Below, piece after piece: positions 33,000-47,749 of a stretch of 64,000 nucleotides of DNA. Both the position numbers and the translations under genes were made by a program. Under the pieces are notes generated by a model. That model was not told where the DNA came from and made no database searches. It saw nothing but the letters and a program-made list of their open reading frames with translations. Position 1 is the first letter of the stretch, and each line of letters begins with the position of its first letter. Source of the DNA: Orientallactaga sibirica (Eukaryota > Chordata > Mammalia > Rodentia > Dipodidae); the NCBI GenBank assembly GCA_036365145.1, contig JAEOAD010002762.1:46001-110000 (forward strand), in the 5' to 3' direction.

Positions 33000-34315
33000 A
33001 GTGAGGAATGTCTGCCACTACCTACACACATGCTACACAATCACACATGCAAATGAAACACAAATCAGGGCAGATAAATGCTGGGCCAAAATATAAATCT
33101 CCAAATCAGGGCTGCACGCCCATCCCTAGAGTGCCTCTCAAAATATAAAAAATAAGTAAATAAATAAATAAATAAATAAATAATAAAATTTAAATGAAAA
33201 AAGTAAAAACAAACAGGGAATCCTGCTTATGGCAGAAAGCATTCTTGGTAAATTTTTATCCTGTGCCACTACCTACACACATGCTTACACAATCACAGAT
33301 AATAAGCCCATAAGACATCTCCAAATCAGGGCTGGAGAGAGCTTATGGTTCCAAAGCCTAAGAACTCTGGTTCCAATCTCCACTCCTCCAGTGTCTCCAA
33401 CCAGGTCCCACGTTTAGCCAGATGCAGTGACACAAGGGTGCAAACTCTCAGATACATCTAGATTTCCTTCTCAGCATGCCCATCTCTACCTGTCTTCCTC
33501 CCTCCCTCTCTCTCTCCCCTCTCTCTCTCTCTTCTCTGTGTCTCCAAGACATAAAAAAATTTAAAAATGAGTAAATAAATAAAGACATGGCAGGGACTCC
33601 CAGCATTTTTGTTTAGCCAGATGCACTACCTACACACAGTGATGCAATCTGGGCTGGAGAGATGCAATGCTGCACTTAACCCTACAAGGGGTCCCAATCT
33701 CCAGCAGTTGCAATTTCCACTTCATCAGCAGCTGACACACTGCTGGGGGCGCCCATCTCTACTGCTGTCTTTCTCTTCTCCTCTCTTCTTCTTCTTCTTC
33801 TTCTCTCTTCTCTCTACAGGAATAAATAAATGAAGTGTGTGTGTGAAAGAAACCAAAAATAAAAGAAAATTAAATAAAATTAAATTTGAAAAAGAAAAAG
33901 AAACAGGGAATCCTGCTTATGGCAGAAAGCATTCTTGGTACATTATTTTTCCTCAAGTATCAGTGAGGATGTGTGCCACGACCTACACACATGCAAACAC
34001 AATGACAGATAGTAAGCCCATAAAACATCTCCAAATCAGGGCTGGAGAGTTGCCTTAGTGGTTCAGGTGCCTGCCTCCTAAGCCTCAGAACCCTTGTTCC
34101 AATCTCCAGCAGTTGCAATCTCCAGGTCCCACGTTTACCCAGATGCAAAGTGACGCAAATGCGCAATGCAGCCCATGACCACAAGGGGGCACAAACATCT
34201 AGATTTCCTTCTCAGCAGCTGGACACTGCTGGCACACCCAAATCTACCTGTCTTCCTCTCTCTCTATCTTTCTCTCTCTCTGTGTGTGTTTGTGTCTCTC
34301 TCCAAAAAGTATTAA

Positions 34316-34350
<35 letters not shown>

Positions 34351-34735
34351 ACAAATAAATAAAATTTAAATCAAAAAAGAAAAAAAGGAACAGGCAATCC
34401 TGCTTATGGCAGAAAACATTCTTGGTACATTATTTTTCCTCAAGTATCAGTGAGAATGTCTGCCACTACCTACACACATGCATACACAATCACAGATAGT
34501 AAGCAAATGAAACATCTCCAAATCAGGGCTGGAGAGATGCCTTAGTGGTGAAGGAGCCTGCCTCCTAAGCCATAGAATGCTGGTTCCAATATACAGCAGT
34601 GGCAAACTCCAGGTCCCACGTTTAGCCAGATGTAAAGTGGCGCAAAGGCGCAATGCCGCACGTTAATTCAAGGGTGCCCAGACATCTAGATTTTCTTCTC
34701 AGCAGCTGAGACACTGCTGGCACGCCCATCCCTAC

Positions 34736-34780
<45 letters not shown>

Positions 34781-36000
34781 CCTCTCCAAAAATATAAAAA
34801 ATAAGTAAATAAATAAATAAATAATAAAATTTAAATGAAAAAAGTAAAAACAAACAGGGAATCCTGCTTATGGCAGAAAGCATTCTTGGTAAATTTTTAT
34901 CCTCAACTATCTCTTAGGATGTGTGCCACTACCTACACACATGCTTACACAATCACAGATAATAAGCCCATAAGACATCTCCAAATCAGGGCTGGAGAGA
35001 TGGCTTAGCGGTTAAGGTAACTAAGCCTAAGAACCTATTTACAATCTCCAGGTCCCAAATCAGACACAAAGTTGGCAATACCACTCTAGACCACAGGGGA
35101 GTAAACATCGTTCAGATTTCCTTAGAGCTGGCCTGCCCATCTCTACCTGTCTTCCTCTTTCTCTCTCTCTGAGTCCCAAAAACATAAAAATAAAAATGAG
35201 TAAATAAATAAATAAAATGTAAATGAATAAAGCAAAAAGAAACAGAGAATCCAGATGCAGAAAGCATTCTTGACACTTAAATAAGGAGGTGCACTATCTA
35301 CACACATGCAAACACACTGACAGATAGTAAGCCCATAAAACATGTTTCCTTCAGGGCTCAGCATCAGGGACCCTGGTTCCAATCTCCAGCATTTGCAATC
35401 TCCAGGTCCCACGTTTACTCAGATCTGCCGCACTCCCTCCCTCTGGATTTCCTCTCAGCCTTCTCAGCATCTGTCTCCAAAAATAAAAATAGATAAAAAA
35501 TAAATAAATAAAATTTAAATGAAAAAAAAAAAAAAAAACAGGGAAATGGCAGAAAGCATTCCTGGTACATTATTTTCCCTCAAGTATGATTGAGGATGTG
35601 TGCCACTACCTACACATGCATACACAATCACAGATAGCCCAGGGCTCTACACGCTGGTTCCAATATACAGCAGTGGCAATCTCCAGGTCCCAAGTTTAGC
35701 CAGATGCAAACTCCAAGACATCAAATCTAAAAATATTAAAAATGTGATAATAAAATTTAAATAAAATGTAAAAGAAACAGGAATCCTCTCAGTACATTTT
35801 TTTCCTCATAAGGATGTGCACTACCTAAAACACTCTCAAAAATAAATAAAAATCTCTCAGGGCTGGAAAGATGGCTTTATTTATGGACTCTTAAAATGTA
35901 ACATCATTTTTGCTACAAAAAAAATAAAAAAAACATAAAAATTAAAAAATTAAGTAAATAAAAAAAACATAAAAAAAAAAGAAAAAAGAAACAGGGACTC
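33000..36000 (+). repeat. Scrambled and shortened units within the array
   Basis: Between about 33.05 and 33.9 kb and again 35.0-36.0 kb, words of the unit consensus occur in compressed or altered order with parts missing; unit spacing drops to 240-350 bp. Similar short stretches lie at 36.77-37.56, 38.10-38.45 and 39.37-39.56 kb. This may be real rearrangement or an assembly fault. Confidence 0.6.
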
Positions 36001-36384
36001 CTGCTTATGGCAGAAAGCATTTTTGGTACATTATTTTTCCTCAAATATCAGTGAGGATGTGTGCCACTACCTACACACATGCAAACACACTGACAGATAG
36101 TAAGCCCATAAAACATCTCCAAATCTGGGCTGGAGAGATGCCTTACCAGTTAAGGTGCCTGCCTCCTAAACCTACAAACCCTGGTCCCAATCTCCAGCAG
36201 TTGCAATTTCCAGGTCCCATGTTTAGCCATATGCAAAGTGACGCAAATGCGCAATGCCACACTTGACCACAAGGGGGCTCACATATCTAGATTTCCTTCT
36301 CGGCAGCTGAGACACTGCTGGCACACCCAAATCTACCTGTCTTCTTCTTCTTCTTCTTCTTCTTCTTCTTCTTCTTCTTCTTCT

Positions 36385-36434
<50 letters not shown>

Positions 36435-36877
36435 CTCCAAAAAAACCAAAAATAAATGAAGAATTAAATAAAATCTAAATTTAAAAAGAAAAAAAGAAAC
36501 AGGGAATCCTGCTTATGGCAGAAATCATTCTTGGTACATTATTTTTCCTCAAGTATCAGTGAGAATGTGTGCCACTACCTACACACATGCATACACAATC
36601 ACAGATAGTAAGCCCATAAAACATCTCCAAATCAGGGCTGAAGAGATGCCTTAGTGGTTCAGGTGCCTGCCTCCTAAGCCTCAGAATGCTGGTTCCAATA
36701 TACAACAATGGAAATCTCCAGGTTCCACGTTTAGCCAGATGTAAAGTGATGGAAGGGCACAATGCCTCACTTTTCCACAGGGGGTGCACACCTTTAGATT
36801 TACAGTTTCTCAGCAACTGACACCACACTGTTGCAGGGCAGACATCTAGATTCTTCTCAGCAGCTGACACACTGCTA

Positions 36878-36916
<39 letters not shown>

Positions 36917-38399
36917 GAGTTTCTCTCCAAAAATATTAAAAATAAATATAAATAAATAAATAAATAAATAAATATATAATAAAGAAAGAAAGAAATGAAT
37001 AAATAAAAAAAAGAAAAAGAAATCCTGCTTGTCTTCCAAAACATTCTCTCTAAAAAAATTAAATAAATAAATGGTTAAAAAAAAAATTATTGCTTTGGCA
37101 GAAAGCATTCTTGGTACATTATTTTTCCTCAAATATCAGTGAGGATGTGTGCCACTACCTACACACATGCATACACACTCACAGATAGTAAGCCCATAAG
37201 ACATCTCCAAATCAGGGCTGGAGAGATGGCTTGTCACCCAAATCTACCTGTCTTCCTCTCCCCCTCCTCCCTCCTCCCCTTCTCCTCCCTCCTCCTCTGG
37301 TTCTTCTTCCTTCAGGAAAAAATTGGCTGGGAGATGCGCCTCCCCATCAGCCTACATGAACCAAAGGTTCCAATCTCCAGCAATTATAATCTCCAGGTCC
37401 CACGTTTAGCCAGATGCAAAGTGACTCAAAGGCCCAATGTCGCATGTGATTCTTCTCACACATCTTTGATCCACTACCTACACACATGATACACTGGCAC
37501 AGCCTCATCTCTACCTGTCTTCCTCTGGCACGCCCATCTCTACCTCTCTCTCTCTCTCTCTCTCTCTCTCGCCTCTCTGTCTCTCTTTGTGCCTCTCCAA
37601 AAATATAAAAAATAAGTAAATAAATAAAATTTAAATGAAAAAAGTAAAAAGAAACAGGGAATCCTGCTTATTGCAGAAAGCATTCTTGGTAAACTTTTTT
37701 CCTCAAATATCTGTTAGGATGTGTGCCACTACCTACACACATGCATACATACTCACAGATAATATTCCCATAAAATATCTCCAAATCATGGGCGGAGAGA
37801 TGGCTTAGTGGTTAAGGTGCCTGCCTACTAAGCCTAAGAATGCTGGTTACAATCTCCAGGTCCCACGTTTAACCAGACACAAAGTGACACAAGGGCGCAA
37901 TACCACTCTAGACCACAGGGGGCACAAACATCTAGATTTCCTTCTCAGCAGCAGAGACACTGCTGGCCTGCCCATCTCTACCTGTCTTCCTCTTTCTCTC
38001 TCTCTCTCTGTCTCTGAGTCTCTCTCCAAAAACCTGAAAAAAGCAAAAAGAAACAGAGAATCCTGCTTATGGCAGAAAGCATTCTTTCTACTCTCTATTT
38101 CTCCAAAAAACATAGTAAAAATAAAAATGAGTAAACTAAATAAACAAATGTAAACAAAAGCAAAGAAACAGATTCATGGCAGAAAGCCCTGGCAGAAAAC
38201 ATGCCACACACCCAAATATCAGGGAGGATGTGTACCACTATCTACACACATGCAAACACACTGACAGATAGTAAGCCCATAAAACATGTCCAAATCAGGG
38301 CTTACCGGTTAAGGCCCCTCCTCCTACGCCTACGAATCCTGGTTCCAATCTCCAGCAGTTGCAATCTCCAGGTCCCACGTTTACTCAGATGCAAAGTGA

Positions 38400-38531
38400 T
38401 GCAACACACCAATGCATCAACTTGAAGACAATGCCAGATGCATGACCACAAGATGGCGCTCACACACATCTGGATTTCCTTCTCAGCAGCTTAGACACTG
38501 ATGGCACACCAAATCTACCTGTCTTCCTCAC

Positions 38532-38572
<41 letters not shown>

Positions 38573-39581
38573 CTCTCTCCAAAAATAAAAATAGATAAAT
38601 AAATAAATAAATAAATAAAATTTAAATGAAAAAAGAAAAAAAAACAAACAGGGAATCCTGCTTATGGCAGAAAGCATTGTTCATACATTATTTTTCCTCA
38701 AGTATCAGTGAGGATGTGTGCAACTACCTACACACATGCATACACAATCACAGATAGTAAGCCCATAAAACATCTCCAAATCACAGCTGGAGAGATGGCT
38801 TAGTGGTTAAGGCGCCTGCCTCCGAACTCTCAGAACGCTGGTTCCAATATACACCAGTGGCAATCTCCAGGTCCCAAGTTTAGCCAGATGCAAAGTGATG
38901 CAAGGGCGCAATACTGCACTTGACCACAGTGGGGCACACACATTTAGATTTACTTCTCAGCAGCTGACACACTGCTGGCATACCCATCTCTACCTGTCTT
39001 CCTGTCTCTCTCCCTCTCTCTCTCTCTCTATGTGTGCCTGCTTAGCAAAACATTCCTGGTCTTTCTCCCTTAAAATCTCTCTAAGTACCTCTCCAAAATA
39101 AATAATTAATTAATTAATTTAATAATAAAATTTAAATTAAAAAGTAAAAGAAACAGGGAATCCTGCTTACTGGCAGAAAGCATTCTTGGTACATTTTTTC
39201 CTCTAATATCTGTTAGGATGTGTGCCACTACCTGGCACACACATGCTTACACACTCACTAACTACAGATAATAAGCCCATATAAAAGATCTCCAAATCAG
39301 GGCTGGAAAGATGGCTTAGCAGTTATGGTGCCTGCCTCCTAAGCCTAAGAATGCTAGTTCCAATCTGCAGCAGTTCCAAAAATCCAGGTCCCACGTTTGA
39401 AAAAAAAAAAAGAAACAGGGACACAGAGTGACACAAGGGCACAATGCCACACTAAACCACAAAGGGCTGCAAAGATCTAGATTTCCTTCTTCCTTCTCAG
39501 TTGCAGCAGAGATACTGCAATGCACGCACTTATAAAACACATCTCAGCAGCTGAGACACCTGCACACCCATCTCTACCTCT

Positions 39582-39613
<32 letters not shown>

Positions 39614-40477
39614 AAAAAACATAAAAACTAAAAATATGAGTAAATAAATAAAAAAATAAAATGTAAATAAAAAAAAAAATAAACAGGGACTCCTGCTTAT
39701 GGCAGAAAGCATTCTTGGTACATTATTTTTCCTCAAATATCAGTGAGGATGTGTGCCACTACCTACACACATGCAAACACACTGACAGATAGTAAGCCCA
39801 TAAAACATCTCCAAATCTGGGCTGGAGAGATGGCTTACCAGTTAAGGCACCTGCCTCCTAAGCCTACGAACCCTGGTTCCAATCTCCAGCAGTTGCAATC
39901 TCCAGGTCCCACGTTTAGCCAGATGCAAAGTGATGTAAATGCGCAATGACACACATGAAAACAAGGGGGCACACAAATCTAGATTTCCTTTTCAGCAGCT
40001 GAGATTCTGCTGGCATGCCCAAATCTACCTGTCTTCTTCTTCTCTATCTCTCTCTCTCTCTGTGTGCCTCTCTCCAAAAATAAATGAATAAATAAATAAA
40101 ATTTAAATGAAAAAAGAAAAAAAGAAACAGGGAATCCTGCTTATGGCAGAAAGCATTCCTGGTACATTATTTTCCCTCAAGTATGATTGAGGATGTGTGC
40201 CACTACCTACACACATGCATACACAATCACAGATAGTAAGCAAATAAAACATCTCCAAATCAGGGCTGGAGAGATGGCTTAGTGCTGAAGGCACCTGCCT
40301 CCTAAGCCATAGAACGCTGATTCCAATATACAGCAGTGTCAATCTCCAGGTGCCATGTTTAGCCAGATGCAAAGTGACTCAAAGTCACAATGCCGCACGT
40401 GAACTCAAGGGGCGCACACATCTAGATTTCCTTCTCAGCAGCTGACACACTGCTGGCACGCCCAAATCTACCTGTCT

Positions 40478-40521
<44 letters not shown>

Positions 40522-41487
40522 TGCCTCTCCAAAAATATATTAAAAATAAGTAAATAAATAAATTAATTAATGAATTAATAAATAAATAATAAAATTTAAA
40601 TTAAAAAAGTAAAAAGAAACAGGGAATCCTGCTTATGGCAGAAAGCATTCTTGGTACATTTTTTTCCTCTAATATCTGTTAGGATGTGTGCCACTACCTA
40701 CACACATGCTTACACACTCACAGATAATAAGCCCATAAAACACATCCAAATCAGGGCTGGAGAGATGGCTTATGGTTATGGTGCCTGCCTCCTAAGCCTA
40801 AGAATGCTAGTTCCAATCTGCAGCAGTTCCAATCTCCAGGTCCCACGTTTAGCCAGACACAAGGTGACACAAGGGCTCAATGCCACACTAGACCACAAGG
40901 GGGCGCAAACATCTAGATTTCCTTGTCAGCAGCAGAGACACTGCTGTTACGCCCATCTCTACCTTCTTCCACTCTATCTCCCTCTCTCTCTCTCTCTGTC
41001 TCTCTCCAAAAACATAAAAACTATAAAAAACGAGTAAATAAATAAATAAAATGTATCTAAAAAAAATAAACAGGGACTCCTGCTTATGGCAGAAAGCATT
41101 CTTGGTACATTATTTTTCCTCAAATATCAGTGAGAATGTGTGCCACTACCTACACACATGCAAACACACTGACAGATAGTAAGCCCATAAAACATCTCCA
41201 AATCTGGGCTGGAGAGAGGGCTTACCGGTTAAGGCACCTACCTCCTATGCCTACGAACCCTGGTTCCAATCTCCAGCAGTTGCAATCTCCAGGTCCCACG
41301 TTTAGCCAGGTGCAAAGTGACACAAATGCGCTATGACGCACATGACCACAAGGGGGCGCACACATCTAGATTTCCTTTTCAGCAGCTGAGACACTGCTGT
41401 CACACCCAAATCTACCTGTCTCCCTCTCCCTCTCCCTCTCCTTCTCCTTCTTCTTCTTCTTCTTTCTCTCTCTCTCTCTCCAAAAAA

Positions 41488-41524
<37 letters not shown>

Positions 41525-41886
41525 AATTTAAATGAAAAAAAAAAAAAAAAGAAACAGGGAATCCTTCTTATGGCAGAAAGCATTCTTGGTACATTATTTT
41601 TCCCTCAATTATCAGTGAGGATATGTGCCACTACCTACACACATGCATACACAATCACAGATAGTAAGCAAATAAAACATCTCCAAATCAGGGCTGGAGA
41701 GATGGCTTATTGGTGAAGGCATAGAACGCTGGTTCCAATATACAGCAGTGGCAATCTTCAGGTCCCACGTTTAGCCAGATGCAATGTGATGCAAGGGCGC
41801 AATGCAGCACTTGACCACAAGGGGGCACAAATGTTTAGATTTACTTCTCAGCAGCTGACACACGGCTGGCATGCCCATCTCTACCT

Positions 41887-41927
<41 letters not shown>

Positions 41928-42391
41928 GTGTCTCTCTCCAAAAATAAATAAATAAATAAATACATGAACGAATGAATAAATAAATAAATACATACATACA
42001 TACATACATACATAAAATTTAAGTGAAAAAAAGAAAAACAAACAGGGAATCCTGCTTGTGGCACTAAGCATTCTTGGTACATTATTTTTCCTCAAATATC
42101 AGTGAGGATGTGTGCCACTACCTACACACATGCATACACACTCACGGATAGTAAGCCCATAAAACATCTCCAAATCAGGGCTGGAGAGATGGCTTAGCGG
42201 TTAACGCGCCTGCCTCATCAGCCTACGAACCAAGGTTCCAATCTCCAGCAATTATAATCTCCAGGTCCCACGTTTAGCCAGATGCAAAGTGACTCAAAGG
42301 CCCAATGTCGCATGTGATTCAAGGGGGCGCACACATCTAGACTTCCTTCTCAGCAGCTGAGATACTGCTGGCACGCCCATCTCTACCTGTC

Positions 42392-42432
<41 letters not shown>

Positions 42433-43330
42433 CTCTCTCCAAAAATAAAAATAGATAAATAAATAAATAAATAAAATTTAAATGAAAAAAGGAAAAAAAA
42501 AAAAAACAGGGAATCCTGCTTATGGCAGAAAGCATTCCTGGTACATTATTTTCCCTCAAGTATGATTGAGGATGTGTGCCACTACCTACACACATGCATA
42601 CACAATCACAGATAGTAAGCCCAAAAAACATCTCCAAATCACGGCTGGAGAGATGGCATAGTGGTTAAGGTGCCTGCCTCCTAAGCCTCAGAATGCTGGT
42701 TCCAATATACAGCAGTGGCAATCGCCAGGTCCCACGTTTAGCCATATGCAAAGTGATGCAAAGGCGCAATACTGCACTTGACCACAGTGGGGCGCACACA
42801 TTTAGATTTACTTCTCAGCAGCTGACACACTGCTGGCACGCCCATCTCTACCTGTGTTCCTCTCTCTCTCTCTCTCTCTATCTCTGTGTGTGTGTGTGTG
42901 TGCCACTCCAAAAATATTAAAAATAAGTAGATTGATTAATTAATTAATAATAAAATTTAAATTAAAAAAGTAAAAAGAAACAGGGAATCCTGCTTATGGC
43001 AGAAAGCATTCTTGGTACATTTTTTTCCTCTAATATCTGTTAGGATGTGTGCCACTACCTACACACATGCTTACACACTCACAGATAATAAGCCCATAAA
43101 AGATCTCCAAATCAGGGCTGGAAAGATGGCTTAGCAGTTATGGTGCCTGCCTCCTAAGCCTAAGAATGCTAGTTCCAATCTGCAGCAGTTCCAATCTCCA
43201 GGTCCCACGTTTAGCCACAGTGACACAAGGGCACAATGCCACACTAAACCACAAAGGGGTGCAAACATCTAGATTTCCTTCTTCCTTCTCAGCAGCAGAG
43301 ATACTGCTGGCACGCCCATCTCTACCTGTC

Positions 43331-43371
<41 letters not shown>

Positions 43372-44238
43372 TTCTCCAAAAACATAAAAACTAAAAATAT
43401 GAGTAAATAAATAAAAAAATAAAATGTAAATAAAAAAAAAGAAACAGGGACTCCTGCTTATGGCAGAAAGCATTCTTGGTACATTATTTTTCCTCAAATA
43501 TCAGTGAGGATATGTGCCACGACATACACACATGCAAACACACTGACAGATAGTAAGCCCATAAAACATCTCCAAATCTGGGCTGAGAGATTATTTACTT
43601 TTAGTTAAGGCACCTGCCTCCTAAGAGAAACCTAACCCTGGTTCCAATCTCCAGCAGTTGCAGTCTCCAGGTCCCACGTTTAGCCAGATGCAAAGTGATG
43701 TAAATGCGCAATGACACACATGAAAACAAGGGGGCACACACATCTAGATTTCCTTTTCAGCAGCTGAGATACTGCTGGCACACCCAAATCTACCTGTCTT
43801 CTTCTTCTCTATCTCTCTCTCTCTCTCCTGTGCCTCTCTCCAAAAATAAATGAATAAATAAATAAAATTTAAATGAAAAAAGAAAAAAAGAAACAGGGAA
43901 TCCTGCTTATGGCAGAAAGCATTCCTGGTACATTATTTTCCCTCAAGTATGATTGAGGATGTGTGCCACTACCTACACACATGCATACACAATCACAGAT
44001 AGTAAGCAAATAAAACATCTCCAAATCAGGGCTGGAGAGATGGCTTAGTGCTGAAGGCACCTGCCTCCTAAGCCATAGAACGCTGATTCCAATATACAGC
44101 AGTGTCAATCTCCAGGTGCCATGTTTAGCCTGATGCAAAGTGACTCAAAGTCACAATGCCGCACGTGAACTCATGGGGGCGCACACATCTAGATTTCCTT
44201 CTCAGCAGCTGACACATTGCTGGCACGCCCAAATCTAC

Positions 44239-44299
<61 letters not shown>

Positions 44300-45718
44300 T
44301 GTGCGTGCCTCTCCAAAAATATTAAAAATAAGTAAATAAATTAATTAATTAATGAATTAATAAATAAATAATAAAATTTAAATTAAAAAGTAAAAAGAGA
44401 CAGGGAATCCTGCTTATGGCAGAAAGCATTCTTGGTACATTTTTTTCCTCTAATATCTGTTAGGATGTGTGCCACTACCTACACACATGCTTACACACTC
44501 ACAGATAATAAGCCCATAAAACATCTCCAAATCAGGGCTGGAGAGATGGCTTAGCGGTTATGGTGCCTGCCTCCTAAGCCTAAGAATGCTAGTTCCAATC
44601 TGCAGCAGTTCCAATCTCCAGGTCCCACGTTTAGCCAGACACAAGGTGACACAAGGGCTCAATGCCACACTAGACCACAAGGGGGCGCAAACATCTAGAT
44701 TTCCTTCTCAGCAGCAGAGACACTGCTGTTACGCCCATCTCTACCTTCTTCCACTCTATCTCCCTCCCTCCCTCTCTCTCTCTCTCTCTCTCTGTCTTTC
44801 TCCAAAAACATAAAAACTAAAAAAAAATGAGTAAATAAATAAATAAAATGTATCTGAAAAAAAAATAAACAGGGACTCCTGCTTATGGCAGAAAGCATTC
44901 TTGGTACATTATTTTTCCTCAAATATCAGTGAGGATGTGTGCCACGACCTACACACATGCAAACACACTGACAGATAGTAAGCCCATAAAACATCTCCAA
45001 ATCTGGGCTGGAGAGAGGGCTTACCGGTTAAGGCACCTGCCTCCTATGCCTACGAACCCTGGTTCCAATCTCCAGCAGTTGCAATCTCCAGGTCCCACGT
45101 TTAGTCAGGTGCAAAGTGACGCAAATGCGCTATGACGCACATGACCACAAGGGGGCGCACACATCTAGATTTCCTTTTCAGCAGCTGAGACACTGCTGTC
45201 ACGCCCAAATCTACCTGTCTCCCTCTCCCTCTCCCCCTCCCCCTCCTCCTCCCCCTTCTCCTCCTCCTCCTCTTCCTCCTCCTCCTCCTCCTTCTTCTTC
45301 TTCTGTTTTTTCTCTCTCTCTCCAAAAAATAAAAATAAATAAATAAATAAATAAATAAAATTTAAATGAAAAAAAAAAAGCAACAGGGAATCCTGCTTAT
45401 GGCAGAAAGCATTCTTGGTACATTATTTTTCCCTCAATTATCAGTGAGGATGTGTGCCACTACCTACACACATGCATACACAATCACAGATAGTAAGCAA
45501 ATAAAACATCTCCAAATCAGGGCTGGAGAGATGGCTTATTGGTGAAGGCATAGAACGCTGGTTCCAATATACAGCAGTGGCAATCTTCAGGCCCCACGTT
45601 TAGCCAGATGCAATGTGATGCAAGGGTGCAATGCAGCACTTGACCACAAGGGGGCACAAACGTTTAGATTTACTTCTCAGCAGCTGACACACGGCTGGCA
45701 TGCCCATCTCTACCTGTC

Positions 45719-45767
<49 letters not shown>

Positions 45768-45780
45768 CTCTCTCCAAAAA

Positions 45781-45819
<39 letters not shown>

Positions 45820-45980
45820 ATGAACGAATGAATGAATAAATAAATATATAAATATGTAAATAAAATTTAAGTGAAAAAAGAAAAACAGGGAATCCTGCTT
45901 GTGGCACTAAGCATTCTTGGTACATTATTTTTCCTCAAATATCAGTGAGGATGTGTGCCACTACCTACACACATGCATAC
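38400..45980 (+). repeat. Higher-order repeat of about 3.8 kb (two copies) inside the array
   Basis: Units in 39.2-42.1 kb pair with units 3.77-3.81 kb further right and not with their neighbours. Examples are the CTCCCTCTCC-rich pyrimidine block at about 41418 and 45218, the unit with GGCTTAGTGCTGAAGGCACC at 40278 and 44043, and the GGAAAGATGGCTTAGCAG unit at 39304 and 43118. Eight basic units make one higher-order unit. The outer limits are approximate. Confidence 0.75.
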
Positions 45981-46695
45981 ACACTCACAGATAGTAAGCC
46001 CATAAAACTTCTCCAAATCAGGGCTGGAGAGATGGCTTAGTGGTTATGGCACCTGCCTCCTAAGCCTATGAACCTTGGTTCCAATCTCCAGCAGTTGTAA
46101 TCTCCAAGTCCCACGTTTAGCCAGATGCAAAGTGACGCAAAGGCGCAATGCCGCACGTGAATTCAAGGGGGCACACACATCTAGATTTACTTCTCAGCAG
46201 CTGAGACACTGCTGGCACTCCCATCCCTACCTGTCTTCCTCTCTCTCCCTCTCTCTCTCTCTCCCTCTGTGCCTCTCCAAAAATATAAAAAATAAGTAAA
46301 TAAATAAATAAAAAATAATAAAATTTAAATGAAAAAAGTAAAAAGAAACAGGGAATCCTGCTTATGCCAGAAATCATTCTTCGTAATTTTTTTCCCTCAA
46401 ATATCTGTTAGGATGTGTGCCACTACCTACACACATGCATACACACTCACAGATAATAAGCCCATAAAACATATCCAAATCAGGGCTGGAGAGATGGCTT
46501 ACTGGTTATGGTGCCTGGCTCCAAAGCCTAAGAATGCTGGTTCCAATCTCCAGTGGCTCTAATCTCCAATTCCCACATTTAGCCAGATGCAGTGATGCAA
46601 GGGCGCAATGCCGCACTTGACCACAAGGGGGAGCAAACATCTAGATTTCCTTCTCAGCAGCAGAGACACTGCTGGTGCGCCCATCTCTACCTGTC

Positions 46696-46748
<53 letters not shown>

Positions 46749-47187
46749 CTCTCTCCAAAAACATGAAAAATAAAAAATGAGTAAATAAAGAAAGAAATAA
46801 AATGTAAATGAAAAAAGAAATAAGAGACAGGGACTCCTACTTATGGCAGAAAGCATTCTTGGTACATTACTTTTTCCTCAAATATCAGTGAGGATGTGTG
46901 CCACTACCTACACACATGCAAACACACTGACAGATAGTAAGCCCATAAAACATCTCCAAATCTGGGCTGCAGAGATGCCTTACCGGTTAAGGCGCCTGCC
47001 TCCTAAACCTACGAACCCTGGTTCCAATCACCAGCAGTTGTAATCTCCAGGTCCCATGTTTAGCCATATGCAAAGTGACACAAATGCACAATGCCGCACT
47101 TGACCACAAGGGGGTTCACACATCTAGATTTCCTTCTCAGCAGCTGAGTCACTGCTGGCACACCCAAATCTACCTGTCTTCCTCTCT

Positions 47188-47243
<56 letters not shown>

Positions 47244-47249
47244 TCCAAA

Positions 47250-47284
<35 letters not shown>

Positions 47285-47713
47285 AATTTAAATGAAAAAA
47301 GAAAAAGGAAGCAGGGACTCCTGCTTATGGCCGAAACAATTCTTGGTACATTATTTTTCCTCAAATATCAGTGAGGATGTGTGCCACTACCTACACACAT
47401 GCATACATGCTCACAGATAGTAAGTCCATAAAACATGTCCAAATCAGGGCTGTTGAGATGGCTTAGTGGTTAAGGCACCTGCCTCCTAAGCCTCAGAACA
47501 CTGGTTCCAATATACACCAGTTGCAATCTCCAGGTCCCGCGTTTACTCAGATGCAAAGTGATGCAAGGGCGCAATGCTGCACTTGACCACAAGGGGGCTC
47601 ACACATCTAGATTTACTTCTCAGCAGCTGACACACTGCTGGCACACCCATCTCTACCTGTCTTCCTCCCTCTCTCTCTGTCTCTCTCCAAAAAAATAAAA
47701 AATAATTTAATAA

Positions 47714-47749
<36 letters not shown>

